A program made the position numbers and the translations under genes. A DNA stretch of 64,000 nt, from contig JACKDR010000031.1 of assembly GCA_020633495.1 (NCBI GenBank), positions 1 to 64,000 of the forward strand, in the 5' to 3' direction. This DNA is from Kofleriaceae bacterium (GTDB lineage: Bacteria; Myxococcota_A; Polyangia; Haliangiales; Haliangiaceae). Under the pieces are notes generated by a model, which searched no databases, had not been told where the DNA came from, and was given only the letters and a program-made list of their open reading frames with translations. This document shows positions 40,182 through 48,629 of this stretch, in pieces (the first letter of the stretch is position 1; each line of letters opens with the position of its first letter).

Positions 40182-41174
40182 ATGGTCGGAACCTCGGCGC
40201 GCCTGCTCCGCCTGCTGTCGCTGCTGCAGAGCCGTCGTCACTGGGCCGGGCAGGAGCTCGGCGAGCGCCTCGAGGTCGACGTCCGCACCGTCCGCCGCGA
40301 CGTCGACAAGCTGCGCGACCTCGGCTACCCGATCGAGGCGTCGTCGGGGCTGGGCGGCGGCTACCAGCTCGGCGCCGGCTCGACGATGCCGCCGGTCCTG
40401 CTCGACGACGACGAGGCGGTCGCGGTGGCGGTCGCGCTGCGCGCCGCCGCCGGCAGCGTCGCGGGGCTGGAGGCCACCGCGATCGGCCTGCTCGCCAAGC
40501 TCGATCAGATCCTGCCGCCGCGCCTGCGCCGTCGCGCCAGCGCGCTGCTGTCGGTGACGGTCACGCTGCCCGGCGGCGCCGCCGCGCCGCCGGTCGACCG
40601 GCTGACGGCGATCGCGTCGGCGTGTCGCGACCGCCAGCGGCTGACCCTGCGCTACCGCGATCGCGGCGGCCGCGACTCGGCGCGCACGATCGAGCCGCTG
40701 CGCGTCGTCCACACCGGCCGGGTCTGGTACCTGGTGGCGTGGGACCTGCGGCGCGCCGACTGGCGGACGTTCCGCGTCGACCGCATCGTCGCGCTCGACG
40801 ACGTCGGCCCGGGCTTCACGCCCCGCGACCTGCCCGAGGACGTCGCGACGTTCGTCGCGCGCTCGATCAGCCAGCGACCGTACCGCCACCAGCTCCGGGT
40901 CCGCCTCGACGGCGCCATCGACGACCTCGCGACCCGGGTGCCGAGCTGGTGCGGCGTGCTCGAGGCCGACGACGACGCCCACTGCGTCCTCACCACCGGC
41001 GCCGACACGGTCGAGGCGCTGGCCGTCCAGCTCCTGCTGGCCGGCGCCCCCTTCGAGGTGCTCGACCCACCCGCCCTGGTCCCGGCGCTGCGCGAGGTCG
41101 CCGACCGGCTGAGCCGCGGGGTGTCACGGCCGCGGCGGGCGCGGCGACGGCCGGCGCGCGGCCACGCGCGCTGA
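40182..41174 (+). CDS. WYL-domain transcriptional regulator (DeoR/YafY-like)
   Basis: 330 aa. An N-terminal winged HTH (WAGQELGERLEVDVRTVRRDVDKL, residues about 21-44) with a YPIEASSGLGGGYQL wing, then a WYL domain (RQRLTLRYRDRGG ... RTIEPLRVVHTGRVWYLVAW) and the WCX C-terminal part, with Arg-rich tail. Such regulators often act on a divergent neighbour; here a GFA-family gene. The promoter geometry suggests a leaderless, autoregulated mRNA. Confidence 0.88.
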   Translation: MVGTSARLLRLLSLLQSRRHWAGQELGERLEVDVRTVRRDVDKLRDLGYPIEASSGLGGGYQLGAGSTMPPVLLDDDEAVAVAVALRAAAGSVAGLEATAIGLLAKLDQILPPRLRRRASALLSVTVTLPGGAAAPPVDRLTAIASACRDRQRLTLRYRDRGGRDSARTIEPLRVVHTGRVWYLVAWDLRRADWRTFRVDRIVALDDVGPGFTPRDLPEDVATFVARSISQRPYRHQLRVRLDGAIDDLATRVPSWCGVLEADDDAHCVLTTGADTVEALAVQLLLAGAPFEVLDPPALVPALREVADRLSRGVSRPRRARRRPARGHAR

Positions 41175-41489
41175 CGCCGGGTGGCCACGCCGGGGCGGTG
41201 GGTGGTCGACGCGCGCGATGCGCCGACCACGAACGTGTCCGGTCCCCGGACAGAGAATCGACCCGCGCGGTCGATTGTGCTTGACGGATCGTGGGAGGCT
41301 TCGCCGGCGCCACGGTCGAGGCACGCGAGGATCGGCGACGAGCGGCGCGGAGCGGCCTCTGGTCCGCCGGAAGCGAGCGTCGACCGCCTCGACGGGGTCG
41401 ATGGCGTCTTCGTGGCGCAGCGGCGACCACAGGAGGCCGGAATTCTCCGTGATAGAGGAAGAGTGCGCGTGTGCGCGGGAGGTGTGGAG
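41175..41489. other. 315-base gap without a recognised gene
   Basis: Lies between the WYL regulator and the HNH nuclease. Reading frames continue through it without coding character. It contains a perfect 7-3-7 palindrome, TGTCCGG-TCC-CCGGACA (41236-41252), and TTGACG (41281-41286) without a matching -10. Its TGTCC/GGACA arms recall the operator upstream of the WYL gene in inverted order. Confidence 0.45.
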
Positions 41490-42809
41490 ATGTTCGATCG
41501 CGACGACGAACGAGTGGAGCTGGGATCGATCTTCGACGCGGCGACCGGGCCGACCGGCGCGGACCGCGCGCCGCCGGCGGACGACTGGCGACGTCTCGAC
41601 CGCGCGCTGCGGGGCGTCGCGCGGCGGCGCGCCGCGCTCGACGCCGAGGAGGCGCGCTGGCTGGTGGCCGCGCAGCGGATCGCGCTGCACCGCCGCTTCG
41701 GCCACGCGACGCTGGCCGAGTACCTCGAGCGCACCCTGGGCTATGGGCCGCGCGCGGCGCGTGAGCGGCTGCGGGTCGCGACCGCGCTGCAGACGCTGCC
41801 GAAGATCGCCGACGCCCTGGCGCGCGGCGCCCAGTCATACTCCGCGGTGCGCGAGCTGACCCGCGTGGGCCGCGACGACACCGAGGCGGCGTGGCTGGCG
41901 GCCGCGACCGGCAAGACCGTGCACGAGATCGAGGCCATGGTCGCCGGGCGACGCCCCGGTGACCTGCCGGGCGCCGAGGTCGATCCGACGGCGGTCCGGC
42001 GGTCGCTGTCGCTCGACATCGGCCCGGAGACGCTGGCGCTGTGGCGCGACGCCCGGCTGGCGCTGGAGCTCGAGCGCGGCGGCGCGGTGTCCGACGACGA
42101 GCTCCTCGCCGCGATGTGCCGCGAGCTGCTCGGCGGTGGCCGGGCCGACGACGGTGGCGCCCGGCCCGCCGGCGGCGCCGCCTACCAGATCGCGCTGACC
42201 GTGTGCCCGACGTGTGACCGCACCGCGCAGGACGGCGGCGGTCGCGCGATCGAGGTGCCGCCCGCGGTCGGCGCGCGGGCGCGGTGCGACGCGACGGTGC
42301 TCGGCCGCGTCGACGGCGATGACGTCGCCCGTGCCGTCCAGACCGTCCCGCCGCGGATCCGTCGCGCCGTGATCGCGCGGGACCACGGTCGATGCCGGGT
42401 GCCAGGCTGCAGGTCGTCGCGGTTCGTCGAGGTCCACCACGTGCAGCCGCGCGCCCAGGGCGGTCCCCACACCCTGGCCAACCTGATCTCGCTGTGCGGC
42501 GGTCATCACGACGCGGTCCACGTGGGTCGCCTGCGGATCGCGCCCGCCGCGTCGGGCGAGCCGACGTTCACCCACGCCGACGGTCGCCCGTACGGGGCAC
42601 CACGACCGTTGCCGCGTCGCCGCGCGGCGACCGATGCGTCGCGATCCGGCTCGCACGACGGCCCGCTCGGCGACGTCGAGCAGGCCCTGCGCGGCCTGGG
42701 CGTCCCGGCCGCCGAGGCACCCGCGGCGACGGCTGCGTGCGCGTCCCACCTCGGAGAGCCTCTCGAGGAGCTCGTCAGGCGCGCGCTCCGCGCGGCGCAC
42801 AGGTCGTGA
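41490..42809 (+). CDS. DUF222/HNH endonuclease with RuvA C-terminal-like tail
   Basis: 439 aa. The N-terminal helical DUF222-like region (YLERTLGYGPRAARERLRVA) is followed by an HNH nuclease: CRVPGCRSSRFVEVHHVQP, then LANLISLCGGHHDAVH, with Cys pairs and the catalytic His doublet. The last 45 residues (LGDVEQALRGLGVPAAEA ... LEELVRRALRA) look like a RuvA C-terminal helical domain. Proteins of this type are often multi-copy and may belong to mobile elements; none is visible around it. ATG 41490 has GGGAGG 7 bases upstream; GTG 41463 is an alternative. Confidence 0.85.
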   Translation: MFDRDDERVELGSIFDAATGPTGADRAPPADDWRRLDRALRGVARRRAALDAEEARWLVAAQRIALHRRFGHATLAEYLERTLGYGPRAARERLRVATALQTLPKIADALARGAQSYSAVRELTRVGRDDTEAAWLAAATGKTVHEIEAMVAGRRPGDLPGAEVDPTAVRRSLSLDIGPETLALWRDARLALELERGGAVSDDELLAAMCRELLGGGRADDGGARPAGGAAYQIALTVCPTCDRTAQDGGGRAIEVPPAVGARARCDATVLGRVDGDDVARAVQTVPPRIRRAVIARDHGRCRVPGCRSSRFVEVHHVQPRAQGGPHTLANLISLCGGHHDAVHVGRLRIAPAASGEPTFTHADGRPYGAPRPLPRRRAATDASRSGSHDGPLGDVEQALRGLGVPAAEAPAATAACASHLGEPLEELVRRALRAAHRS

Positions 42810-42852
42810 GCTGCGCGCCGTGACGCCGCGGCGCCGCGGCGACCCGTGCAGT

Positions 42853-42874
42853 CCGGTCGAAGTCCCTCGACCGG
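42853..42874 (+). terminator. 8-bp hairpin after the HNH gene
   Basis: CCGGTCGA-AGTCCC-TCGACCGG, perfect 8-bp stem, 6-base loop, starting 43 bases after the stop. No T-tract. Confidence 0.5.
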
Positions 42875-42920
42875 GGAGGCCCCCACCGCGCTCCATCGAA
42901 CCAGCTGCCCGGATCTGCCA

Positions 42921-42938
42921 GAGGTTGCCAGCAACCTC
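42921..42938. promoter_or_regulatory. 8-2-8 palindrome upstream of the aminopeptidase
   Basis: GAGGTTGC-CA-GCAACCTC, perfect, ending 57 bases before ATG 42996. It may be an operator or a second terminator hairpin. The gene's likely -10, TACCGT, is at 42983-42988, 7 bases before the start. Confidence 0.45.
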
Positions 42939-42995
42939 CCCGCGGAGCCGCCGATGTCGGGTGCCGTGCACGCCGATTCGAGTACCGTCGCCGCC

Positions 42996-45701
42996 ATGCG
43001 TCCGCGCGTTCTGCACGCCCTCCTCATGATCTCCGCCGCCGCTTGCTCCGGGGCGCCCGGCGCGCCGGCCACACCGGCGCCGCCGCACACCACGGACGCG
43101 CCCGCGGTGGCCGAGCTCCAGCCGACGCCAGCGCCGACGCCGCCGACGCTGCGCCTCCCTGGCGACGTCCGTCCGGTCCGCATGGCACTCGACCTCACGA
43201 TCGTCCCCACCGCCGCGACGCTCTCCGGTCATCTGCGCGCCGACGCCGAGGTCGTGACCTCCACCCGGGTGGTCTGGCTCAACGGCAACGGTCTCACGCT
43301 GGAGCACGCCAGCGTCGCCGGCCACGACGCCACCGTGATCCCTGGCAACGACGACTTTGTCGGCCTCGACGCGGGCACCGCGCTGGTCCCTGGGCCGGTC
43401 ACGATCGACGTCGACTTCACCGCGCCCATCGACCACACCAAGAGCCAGGGCGTCTACGCCGAGGCCGAGGGCAACGACACCTACGCCTACACCTTCTTCG
43501 AGCCGATCGACGCCCGCCGCGCGTTCCCGTGCTTCGACGAGCCTGCGGCCAAGGTGCCGTGGCAGCTGAGCTTCCACGTCCCGTCCGATCACGTCGCGCT
43601 CGGCAACGCTCCGGTCACCGCGGAGCACGACGACGGCGACGGCATGAAGACGGTCGAGCTGGCCGAGACCCCGCCGCTGCCCAGCTACCTGGTCGCGTTC
43701 GTGGTCGGCCCGTTCGAGCTCGTCGACGGCGGCACCGCCGGCCGCGCGGCGACGCCGATCCGGTTCGTGATCCCCAAGGGACGCGCCGCCGAGCTGCGCT
43801 GGGCCAAGGAGGTCACGCCGAAGGTCGTCGCCGCGCTCGAGGACTACTTCGACATGGACTACCCGTACGGCAAGCTCGACGTCGCGGTCGTGCCCCGCTT
43901 CTGGGGCACGATGGAACACCCGGGCCTGGTCGCCATGGGCCAGCCGCTGACCTTGATCCCACCCGACCAGGAGACGCTGCCGCGGCAGCAGAGCTACGCC
44001 AACATCCTCGCCCACGAGCTCGCGCACTACTGGTTCGGCGATCTGGTCACGATGGCGTGGTGGGACGACACCTGGCTCAACGAGGCGCTCGGCGAGTGGC
44101 TCGACGTCATCATCACCGACGCCGCGATGCCGAGCTGGCGCTACAGCGACGAGCGGCTGGAGCGAGCGAGCTGGGGCATGAGCGCCGACGAGGCGGACGT
44201 GGCGCACCCGATCCGACGGCCGGTCGACACGCGTGAGGGGATCCAGGCGTCGTTCGACAACGCCATCACCTACGCCAAGGGCAGCACGGTGCTGAGCATG
44301 TTCGAGGCCTGGGTCGGCCCCGATCGCTGGCAGGGGTTCATCCGCGCCTACGTCCATGCCCACGCCTGGGGCAACGCCAGCGCCGAGCAGTTCATCGCCG
44401 CGATGGGCGAAGCTCTCGGCGTCGAGGTCGCCGCCGCGTTCCGCACCTTCCTCGATCAGCCGGGCGTCCCCCGGGTGACGGCGACCGTCACGTGCGCCGG
44501 CGGCGCGGGTACGATCGAGCTGACCCAGCAGCGGTCGTTGCCCCCCGAGGCGACGATGACCACCGCGCAGAGCTGGCAGCTGCCGGTCTGCGTCCGGTGG
44601 AGCGACGCCCACGGCAAGCACGGCGGTCGTGCCTGCACGCTGCTCGACGGCGGGGCCGGCGCGATCGCGACCGACGCGTGCCCGGCGCGGGTGCTGCTCA
44701 ACGACGGCGCTACCGGCTACTACCGCTCGACCTACGATGGAGCCACCGCCCGCGCCCTGCTGGCGACGCCCCGCCGCGGCGACGCCTACGCGCTCGCCGG
44801 CATCGAGCGCCGCATGGTGATCGCGGACGTCGCCGCGGCCGTGGCGCTCGACCGGCTGCCGGTGACCGACGCGCTGGCGATGGTGCCGGACCTGCTCGCC
44901 GATCGTGACGAGCGGGTCGCGGTCGCCGGCCTGAGCCTCATGCTGATCGACAACCGCGTCCTCGACGACGCGGACTACGCCCGGTCCCACCGGTGGGTCC
45001 GCAAGGTCCTGGGCACACTGGCCCGCAAGCTGGGCTGGAGCCGCGGCGCCCACGACTCCGACGACCGTCACCGACTGCGGCGCTCGGTGGTTGCGTGGAC
45101 CGCGTACGCCGACGACCCGACACTGGTCAAGCAGGCCCGCGCACTGGCCGACACCTGGCTCGCCCAGGGCACCGGCGTCTCCGACGACATGATCGGTGGC
45201 GTCCTCGGCGTCGCTGCCTGGAACGGCGACGCGGCGTTCTTCGACCGCCTGGTCGCCGCAGCCAAGGCGACCACGGACCGCCGGACCCAGGGCCGGCTGA
45301 TCAGAGCGCTCGGCGACTTCCGCGATCCGGCGCTCGCCGAGCGCGCCCGCGCGCTGGTGCTCGTGGATGACTTCGACATCCGCGAGACCCGGTCGATCAT
45401 CTACGGACAGATCTACGAGAACGCGACGCGCGAGGCGATGTGGACCTGGCTCCAGGACCACCTCGACGACGTCCTCGGCCGGCTGCGCATGGACGAGGCA
45501 GCTGGGCTGATGGCCTCGATCGCGGGAGCGTTCTGCGACGCCGACCACCGCGCCGCCGCGGCGGCGCTCCTCGGTCCCCGGGCCAAGACCATCGACGGCG
45601 CCGAGACCGCCCTCGACCAGGCGCTCGAGGGGGTCGACCAGTGCATCGCCCGGGCCGCTCGGCAGCTGCCGGCCATCCAGAGGTTTCTGGCCCGGTACTG
45701 A
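42996..45701 (+). CDS. M1-family metallo-aminopeptidase lipoprotein
   Basis: 901 aa. Signal VLHALLMISAAAC, then a tether, the N-terminal beta saddle, and the gluzincin catalytic domain: H340-E341-L-A-H344 and E363 (NEALGEW) bind zinc, and YAKGSTVLSMF supplies the catalytic Tyr. The exopeptidase motif, normally GxMEN, reads GTMEH (Glu307, His308). A HEAT/ERAP1-like helical C-terminal domain completes it. It removes N-terminal residues from peptides in the envelope or outside the cell. ATG 42996 is chosen because it starts the signal peptide and follows TACCGT by 7 bases. Confidence 0.9.
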   Translation: MRPRVLHALLMISAAACSGAPGAPATPAPPHTTDAPAVAELQPTPAPTPPTLRLPGDVRPVRMALDLTIVPTAATLSGHLRADAEVVTSTRVVWLNGNGLTLEHASVAGHDATVIPGNDDFVGLDAGTALVPGPVTIDVDFTAPIDHTKSQGVYAEAEGNDTYAYTFFEPIDARRAFPCFDEPAAKVPWQLSFHVPSDHVALGNAPVTAEHDDGDGMKTVELAETPPLPSYLVAFVVGPFELVDGGTAGRAATPIRFVIPKGRAAELRWAKEVTPKVVAALEDYFDMDYPYGKLDVAVVPRFWGTMEHPGLVAMGQPLTLIPPDQETLPRQQSYANILAHELAHYWFGDLVTMAWWDDTWLNEALGEWLDVIITDAAMPSWRYSDERLERASWGMSADEADVAHPIRRPVDTREGIQASFDNAITYAKGSTVLSMFEAWVGPDRWQGFIRAYVHAHAWGNASAEQFIAAMGEALGVEVAAAFRTFLDQPGVPRVTATVTCAGGAGTIELTQQRSLPPEATMTTAQSWQLPVCVRWSDAHGKHGGRACTLLDGGAGAIATDACPARVLLNDGATGYYRSTYDGATARALLATPRRGDAYALAGIERRMVIADVAAAVALDRLPVTDALAMVPDLLADRDERVAVAGLSLMLIDNRVLDDADYARSHRWVRKVLGTLARKLGWSRGAHDSDDRHRLRRSVVAWTAYADDPTLVKQARALADTWLAQGTGVSDDMIGGVLGVAAWNGDAAFFDRLVAAAKATTDRRTQGRLIRALGDFRDPALAERARALVLVDDFDIRETRSIIYGQIYENATREAMWTWLQDHLDDVLGRLRMDEAAGLMASIAGAFCDADHRAAAAALLGPRAKTIDGAETALDQALEGVDQCIARAARQLPAIQRFLARY

Positions 45702-45702
45702 C

Positions 45703-45737
45703 GCCCCGCCCCGCCCCGCCCCGCGCCGCCCCGCCCC
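45703..45737. repeat. CCCCG pentanucleotide run
   Basis: Imperfect tandem CCCCG units, interrupted once, in the short gap between the aminopeptidase and the 2OG oxygenase. A slippage-prone tract just upstream of the next promoter. Confidence 0.8.
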
Positions 45738-45774
45738 CTCCCCGCCGCGGCGCGGTGATACCGTCCCGCACGCC

Positions 45775-46647
45775 ATGAGCGATCGCCCTCCGTCATCCGA
45801 ACCGCTGCTCGGCAACCCGCTGCGCACCGCCGAGGCCAGCGCCGACGCGCCCGACGCCTACCGCGACGCGATCGAGGCCATCCACCAGGATCGCCTCGAC
45901 TCGATGATCGTGCGCGGCGCGCTGCCCGAGGCGACCCGCCAGGCGCTGCTGGCGCGGCTCGCCGGCGACGACGCGCTGGCGTGGCGGCGGCCCAACCGCA
46001 CCGGGCCGCAGGTCGACATCCGCGTCCTCGGCGTCGCCGCGACGCCGACGTTCGAGACCCCGGGCGGCCCGCCGGTCGACGCGTACTTCACCGACGCCGC
46101 GGCGTACGAGGACCTCTACGCCGGCATGCTCGACGGCGGCCCCGGCGCGCCGACGTTGCTCGAGGCGCTGCTCGCCGGCACCGCGGGTGGTCGCCCGGTC
46201 GGGCGCCTGGTCCAGCCCGACGGCCGCCGCTTCGCCGCGTGCACGATCCGGTCGCTGCCCGAGGACCAGCGGATCATCGTGCACAACGACTTCTATCACT
46301 ACAAGCTGCCGGTCTATCGCGAGGTCGTCGACCAGCTCGACACCTCGACGTGCCTGAGCTTCCTGGTCCTGCTGCAGGCGCCCGAGGCCGGCGGCGAGGT
46401 CGTGATGCACGCGCTGACCGCCGCCGACCCGACGCCGCGCCTGCCCGGCGGCCTCCCCGACGGCGACACGATCCGCGCCCGCTACCGCGCCGAGCACCTG
46501 AAGATGGCCGCGGGCGACCTGCTGCTGTTCGCGGCCGGCCGGCTGTATCACCACGTCAGCCCGGTGGTCGGCGCGACGCCGCGGATCACTCTCGGCGGGT
46601 TCCTGACCCTCGACCGCGACCACGCCCGCGTCACGTACTGGAACTGA
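45775..46647 (+). CDS. 2OG-Fe(II) oxygenase-like protein
   Basis: 290 aa, cytoplasmic. The C-terminal jelly-roll carries HNDFYHYKLPVY (His-x-Asp), LSFLVLLQAPEAGGEVVMH, and LLLFAAGRLYHHVSPV (distal His) with ATPRITLGGFL supplying the 2-oxoglutarate-binding Arg, the pattern of prolyl-hydroxylase-like dioxygenases. The first 110 residues are not recognised. A TACCGT hexamer lies 10 bases before ATG. Its neighbour is a radical SAM/SPASM enzyme, a pairing that suggests modification of a peptide or small metabolite. Confidence 0.72.
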   Translation: MSDRPPSSEPLLGNPLRTAEASADAPDAYRDAIEAIHQDRLDSMIVRGALPEATRQALLARLAGDDALAWRRPNRTGPQVDIRVLGVAATPTFETPGGPPVDAYFTDAAAYEDLYAGMLDGGPGAPTLLEALLAGTAGGRPVGRLVQPDGRRFAACTIRSLPEDQRIIVHNDFYHYKLPVYREVVDQLDTSTCLSFLVLLQAPEAGGEVVMHALTAADPTPRLPGGLPDGDTIRARYRAEHLKMAAGDLLLFAAGRLYHHVSPVVGATPRITLGGFLTLDRDHARVTYWN

Positions 46648-46735
46648 CGCGCGGCGCCGGCGCGTGCGCTGGCCGGGCGATGCGTTTCGCGACGCCGGCA
46701 CGCCGCGCCGCACGCGCCGTCGGGGAGTTGGCGCC

Positions 46736-46749
46736 GGCACGTCGCTTGC
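46736..46749 (+). promoter_or_regulatory. sigma-54-type -24/-12 promoter
   Basis: CCGGCACGTCGCTTGCT: GG at 46736-46737 and GC at 46748-46749 with exactly 10 bases between, matching GGCACG-N4-TTGC. Transcription would start about 46760, a few bases before GTG 46763. Only this sigma-54-like site was found upstream of a gene in the window. Confidence 0.6.
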
Positions 46750-46762
46750 TCCATCCGCGGCG

Positions 46763-47968
46763 GTGCGCCTGCCGGTGGTCTCGCCCTACGTCCGCCCGTT
46801 CCGCCGCGACGGCGCGCTGTGGTTCGACAACCCGGCGAGCGACCTGCGCGAGGCGCTGCCGGAGGTCGAGCGCGACACCCTGGCCGCGCTGTGGGATCCG
46901 GCGGCGGCCGCCGCCGCGCTCGACGCCGCGCTGGCGCGCCACGGCGCCGACGCGATCGCCCGGGCGATCGCCGATCTCGCCGCGCGCGGCTACCTCGTCG
47001 GTGACCGCGCCGAGGCCGATCACGCGCTGATCGCCGCGCTCGAGCGGCGGCGCCCGGCGGTGCCCTTCGTCGATCAGATCGAGCTGACCAACCGGTGCCC
47101 GATGCGCTGCGGCTTCTGCCCGCGCGGCGTGCCCGGCGGCGTGACCCGCCCGACCGGCTTCATGGAGCCGGCGCTGTTCGAGTTGATCCTCGACCAGCTG
47201 CACCCGGACCAGGCCGCGTACCGCCCGCTCGAGCTGCACCACCTCGGCGAGTCGCTGCTGCACCCGGAGCTGCCCGCGCTGGTCGCGGCCGCGGCCGCGC
47301 GTGGCCTGCCGACCGAGCTGTCGGTCAACCCGTCGCTGCTGACGCCGGCGCTGGGCGCCGCGCTGCTCGACGCCGGCCTGTCGCGGCTGGTGGTGTCGCT
47401 CGACGGCGTCGACGACGCCACGCTGATCGCGATCCGCGGGCCGGCCGCCCGCTACGACCGCGCCGAGCGCAACCTCGACGCCCTGCTGGACCACGTCGCC
47501 GGCATGGCGCGGCCGCCGCGCGCCGTGATCCAGATGATCGATCTGGCGCGCAACCGCCACCAGCGCGACGCGTTCCTCGCCCGCTGGGGCGGGCTCGGTC
47601 TCGCCACCGTGACCGCGTTCGTCAAGGATCTCGACGGCGCCGATCCCGACACCGGCGCCGCCAGCGCGCGCCCGCTGGTGCACCTGTGCGGCTACCCGTG
47701 GCGCTCGGTGGTGATCCTGTGGGACGGCCGGGTCGTGCCGTGCTGCCGCGACGCCGACGCCGCCCTCGTCCTCGGCGATCTGCGCACGCAGTCGCTGGCC
47801 ACGATCTGGGACGGCCCCGAGGCGCAGCGCCTGCGCGACCAGCACCGCCGCGACGACGTCCCCGCCGGCCACCTGTGCGACGGCTGCGCCTGGCGGCGCA
47901 CCCGCTTCGCCGACGCGATGCCGTCGCGCCACCCGGACCGCGCGGTCGAGTGGCCGCTGGCGTGGTGA
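46763..47968 (+). CDS. radical SAM/SPASM domain enzyme
   Basis: 401 aa. C112-x3-C116-x2-C119 (TNRCPMRCGFC) binds the radical SAM cluster; a C-terminal SPASM-type region has cysteines in HLCGYPW, VPCCRD and HLCDGCAWRR for auxiliary clusters. About 100 N-terminal residues (LPEVERDTLAALWDPAAAA ... IADLAARGYLV) look like a small winged-helix of the PqqD/RRE type that binds precursor peptides (inference). Such enzymes mature RiPP peptides or protein side chains. GTG 46763 is the start nearest the sigma-54-type promoter; GTG 46664 would cross it. Confidence 0.82.
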   Translation: MRLPVVSPYVRPFRRDGALWFDNPASDLREALPEVERDTLAALWDPAAAAAALDAALARHGADAIARAIADLAARGYLVGDRAEADHALIAALERRRPAVPFVDQIELTNRCPMRCGFCPRGVPGGVTRPTGFMEPALFELILDQLHPDQAAYRPLELHHLGESLLHPELPALVAAAAARGLPTELSVNPSLLTPALGAALLDAGLSRLVVSLDGVDDATLIAIRGPAARYDRAERNLDALLDHVAGMARPPRAVIQMIDLARNRHQRDAFLARWGGLGLATVTAFVKDLDGADPDTGAASARPLVHLCGYPWRSVVILWDGRVVPCCRDADAALVLGDLRTQSLATIWDGPEAQRLRDQHRRDDVPAGHLCDGCAWRRTRFADAMPSRHPDRAVEWPLAW

Positions 47969-48034
47969 CGACCGCCGATCGAAACGCGGCCGCGCCCTTT
48001 GCGACCGAACGCGCGCGCCTGGCATGATCGAACC

Positions 48035-48316
48035 ATGCGAGCCGTCCTCTGCGCCGTCCTGTTCGCCGTCACCGCCTGCGGTGGTGGCGCCAAGTCGTCT
48101 CCCGCCCCGGCCGCGCCGGCGGCGGACTCCGCGGCCACCGAGAGCACGGGCGGCGATCCCGCCGCCACCGAGGGCGGCGACGGCGACAGCGAGCTGTGCT
48201 GCTGCGAGATCCCGTCGGCCGACGTCGAGCACGAGATGATGCCGCCGGAGATGTGCGAGGGCACCGGCGACGGCGGCCAGGGCTACTGCGTCGACGCCGA
48301 CGCCTGTAGCCCGTGA
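48035..48316 (+). CDS. small Cys-rich lipoprotein
   Basis: 93 aa. Signal MRAVLCAVLFAVTAC with a good lipobox (VTAC), an Ala/Pro/Thr/Asp spacer, then a C-terminal 45 residues with eight Cys (ELCCCEIPSADVEHEMM, PEMCEG, GYCVDADACSP), acidic and Met-rich. Not recognised. It lies 66 bases after the SPASM gene on the same strand and could be a modification target, a metal-binding lipoprotein, or unrelated. CATGAT lies 6 bases before ATG. Confidence 0.65.
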   Translation: MRAVLCAVLFAVTACGGGAKSSPAPAAPAADSAATESTGGDPAATEGGDGDSELCCCEIPSADVEHEMMPPEMCEGTGDGGQGYCVDADACSP

Positions 48317-48322
48317 GTCGGG

Positions 48323-48358
48323 GCGCCCGCGGCGGCCGCGGGCGCGGACGCCGTCCGC
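48323..48358. terminator. paired hairpins between convergent genes
   Basis: GCGCCCGCGG-CGG-CCGCGGGCGC (48323-48345, perfect 10-bp stem) and GCGGAC-GCC-GTCCGC (48344-48358) fill the gap between the Cys-rich lipoprotein and the convergent zinc-ribbon gene. Confidence 0.6.
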
Positions 48359-48362
48359 GGCG

Positions 48363-48623
48363 TCAGCGCAGGAACGTCACCAGATCGAAGTCGGGGTCCT
48401 CGACGCGCTCCTCGAGGCCGGCGCCGCTGCGCCACGACCGGGCGCGCCCGCACTCGAGGCACAGCCGGATGTCGCGGCCGCCGTGCCGACCCGCCATCAG
48501 GTAGGTCAGCACCGCCTTCGCCTCGCAGTCGGGGCACGTGTGCATGAGGACGTCGTCGCGCCGGAAGCCCCGCTTCTTGAGCTTGTACTCGTAGGTGTCC
48601 AGCTCCTTCTGGGTCAGCGCCAT
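48363..48623 (-). CDS. small zinc-ribbon protein
   Basis: 86 aa. Two CxxC knuckles, HTCPDCEAKAVLTYL and RLCLECGRARSW, form a zinc ribbon between a charged helical start (LTQKELDTYEYKLKKRGF) and an acidic tail. Function unknown. ATG 48623 is chosen over the longer start at 48650 because TACTCT lies exactly 6 bases upstream and no Shine-Dalgarno is present. Confidence 0.65.
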   Translation of the reverse strand: MALTQKELDTYEYKLKKRGFRRDDVLMHTCPDCEAKAVLTYLMAGRHGGRDIRLCLECGRARSWRSGAGLEERVEDPDFDLVTFLR

Positions 48624-48629
48624 CGCCCG

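Noticed and set aside
41835..45827. 1330-codon open frame on the minus strand across the HNH and aminopeptidase genes
   Set aside because: Antisense shadow of two well-supported genes; the translation is low-complexity, rich in Arg, Gly and Val, with no domain.
46664..46762. GTG 46664 as the SPASM enzyme start
   Set aside because: The 33 extra residues are Arg-rich and the sigma-54-type promoter lies inside them.
46680..47030. ORF starting ATG 46680 as a precursor peptide for the SPASM enzyme
   Set aside because: Arg-rich, runs deep into the SPASM gene in another frame, and has shadow composition.
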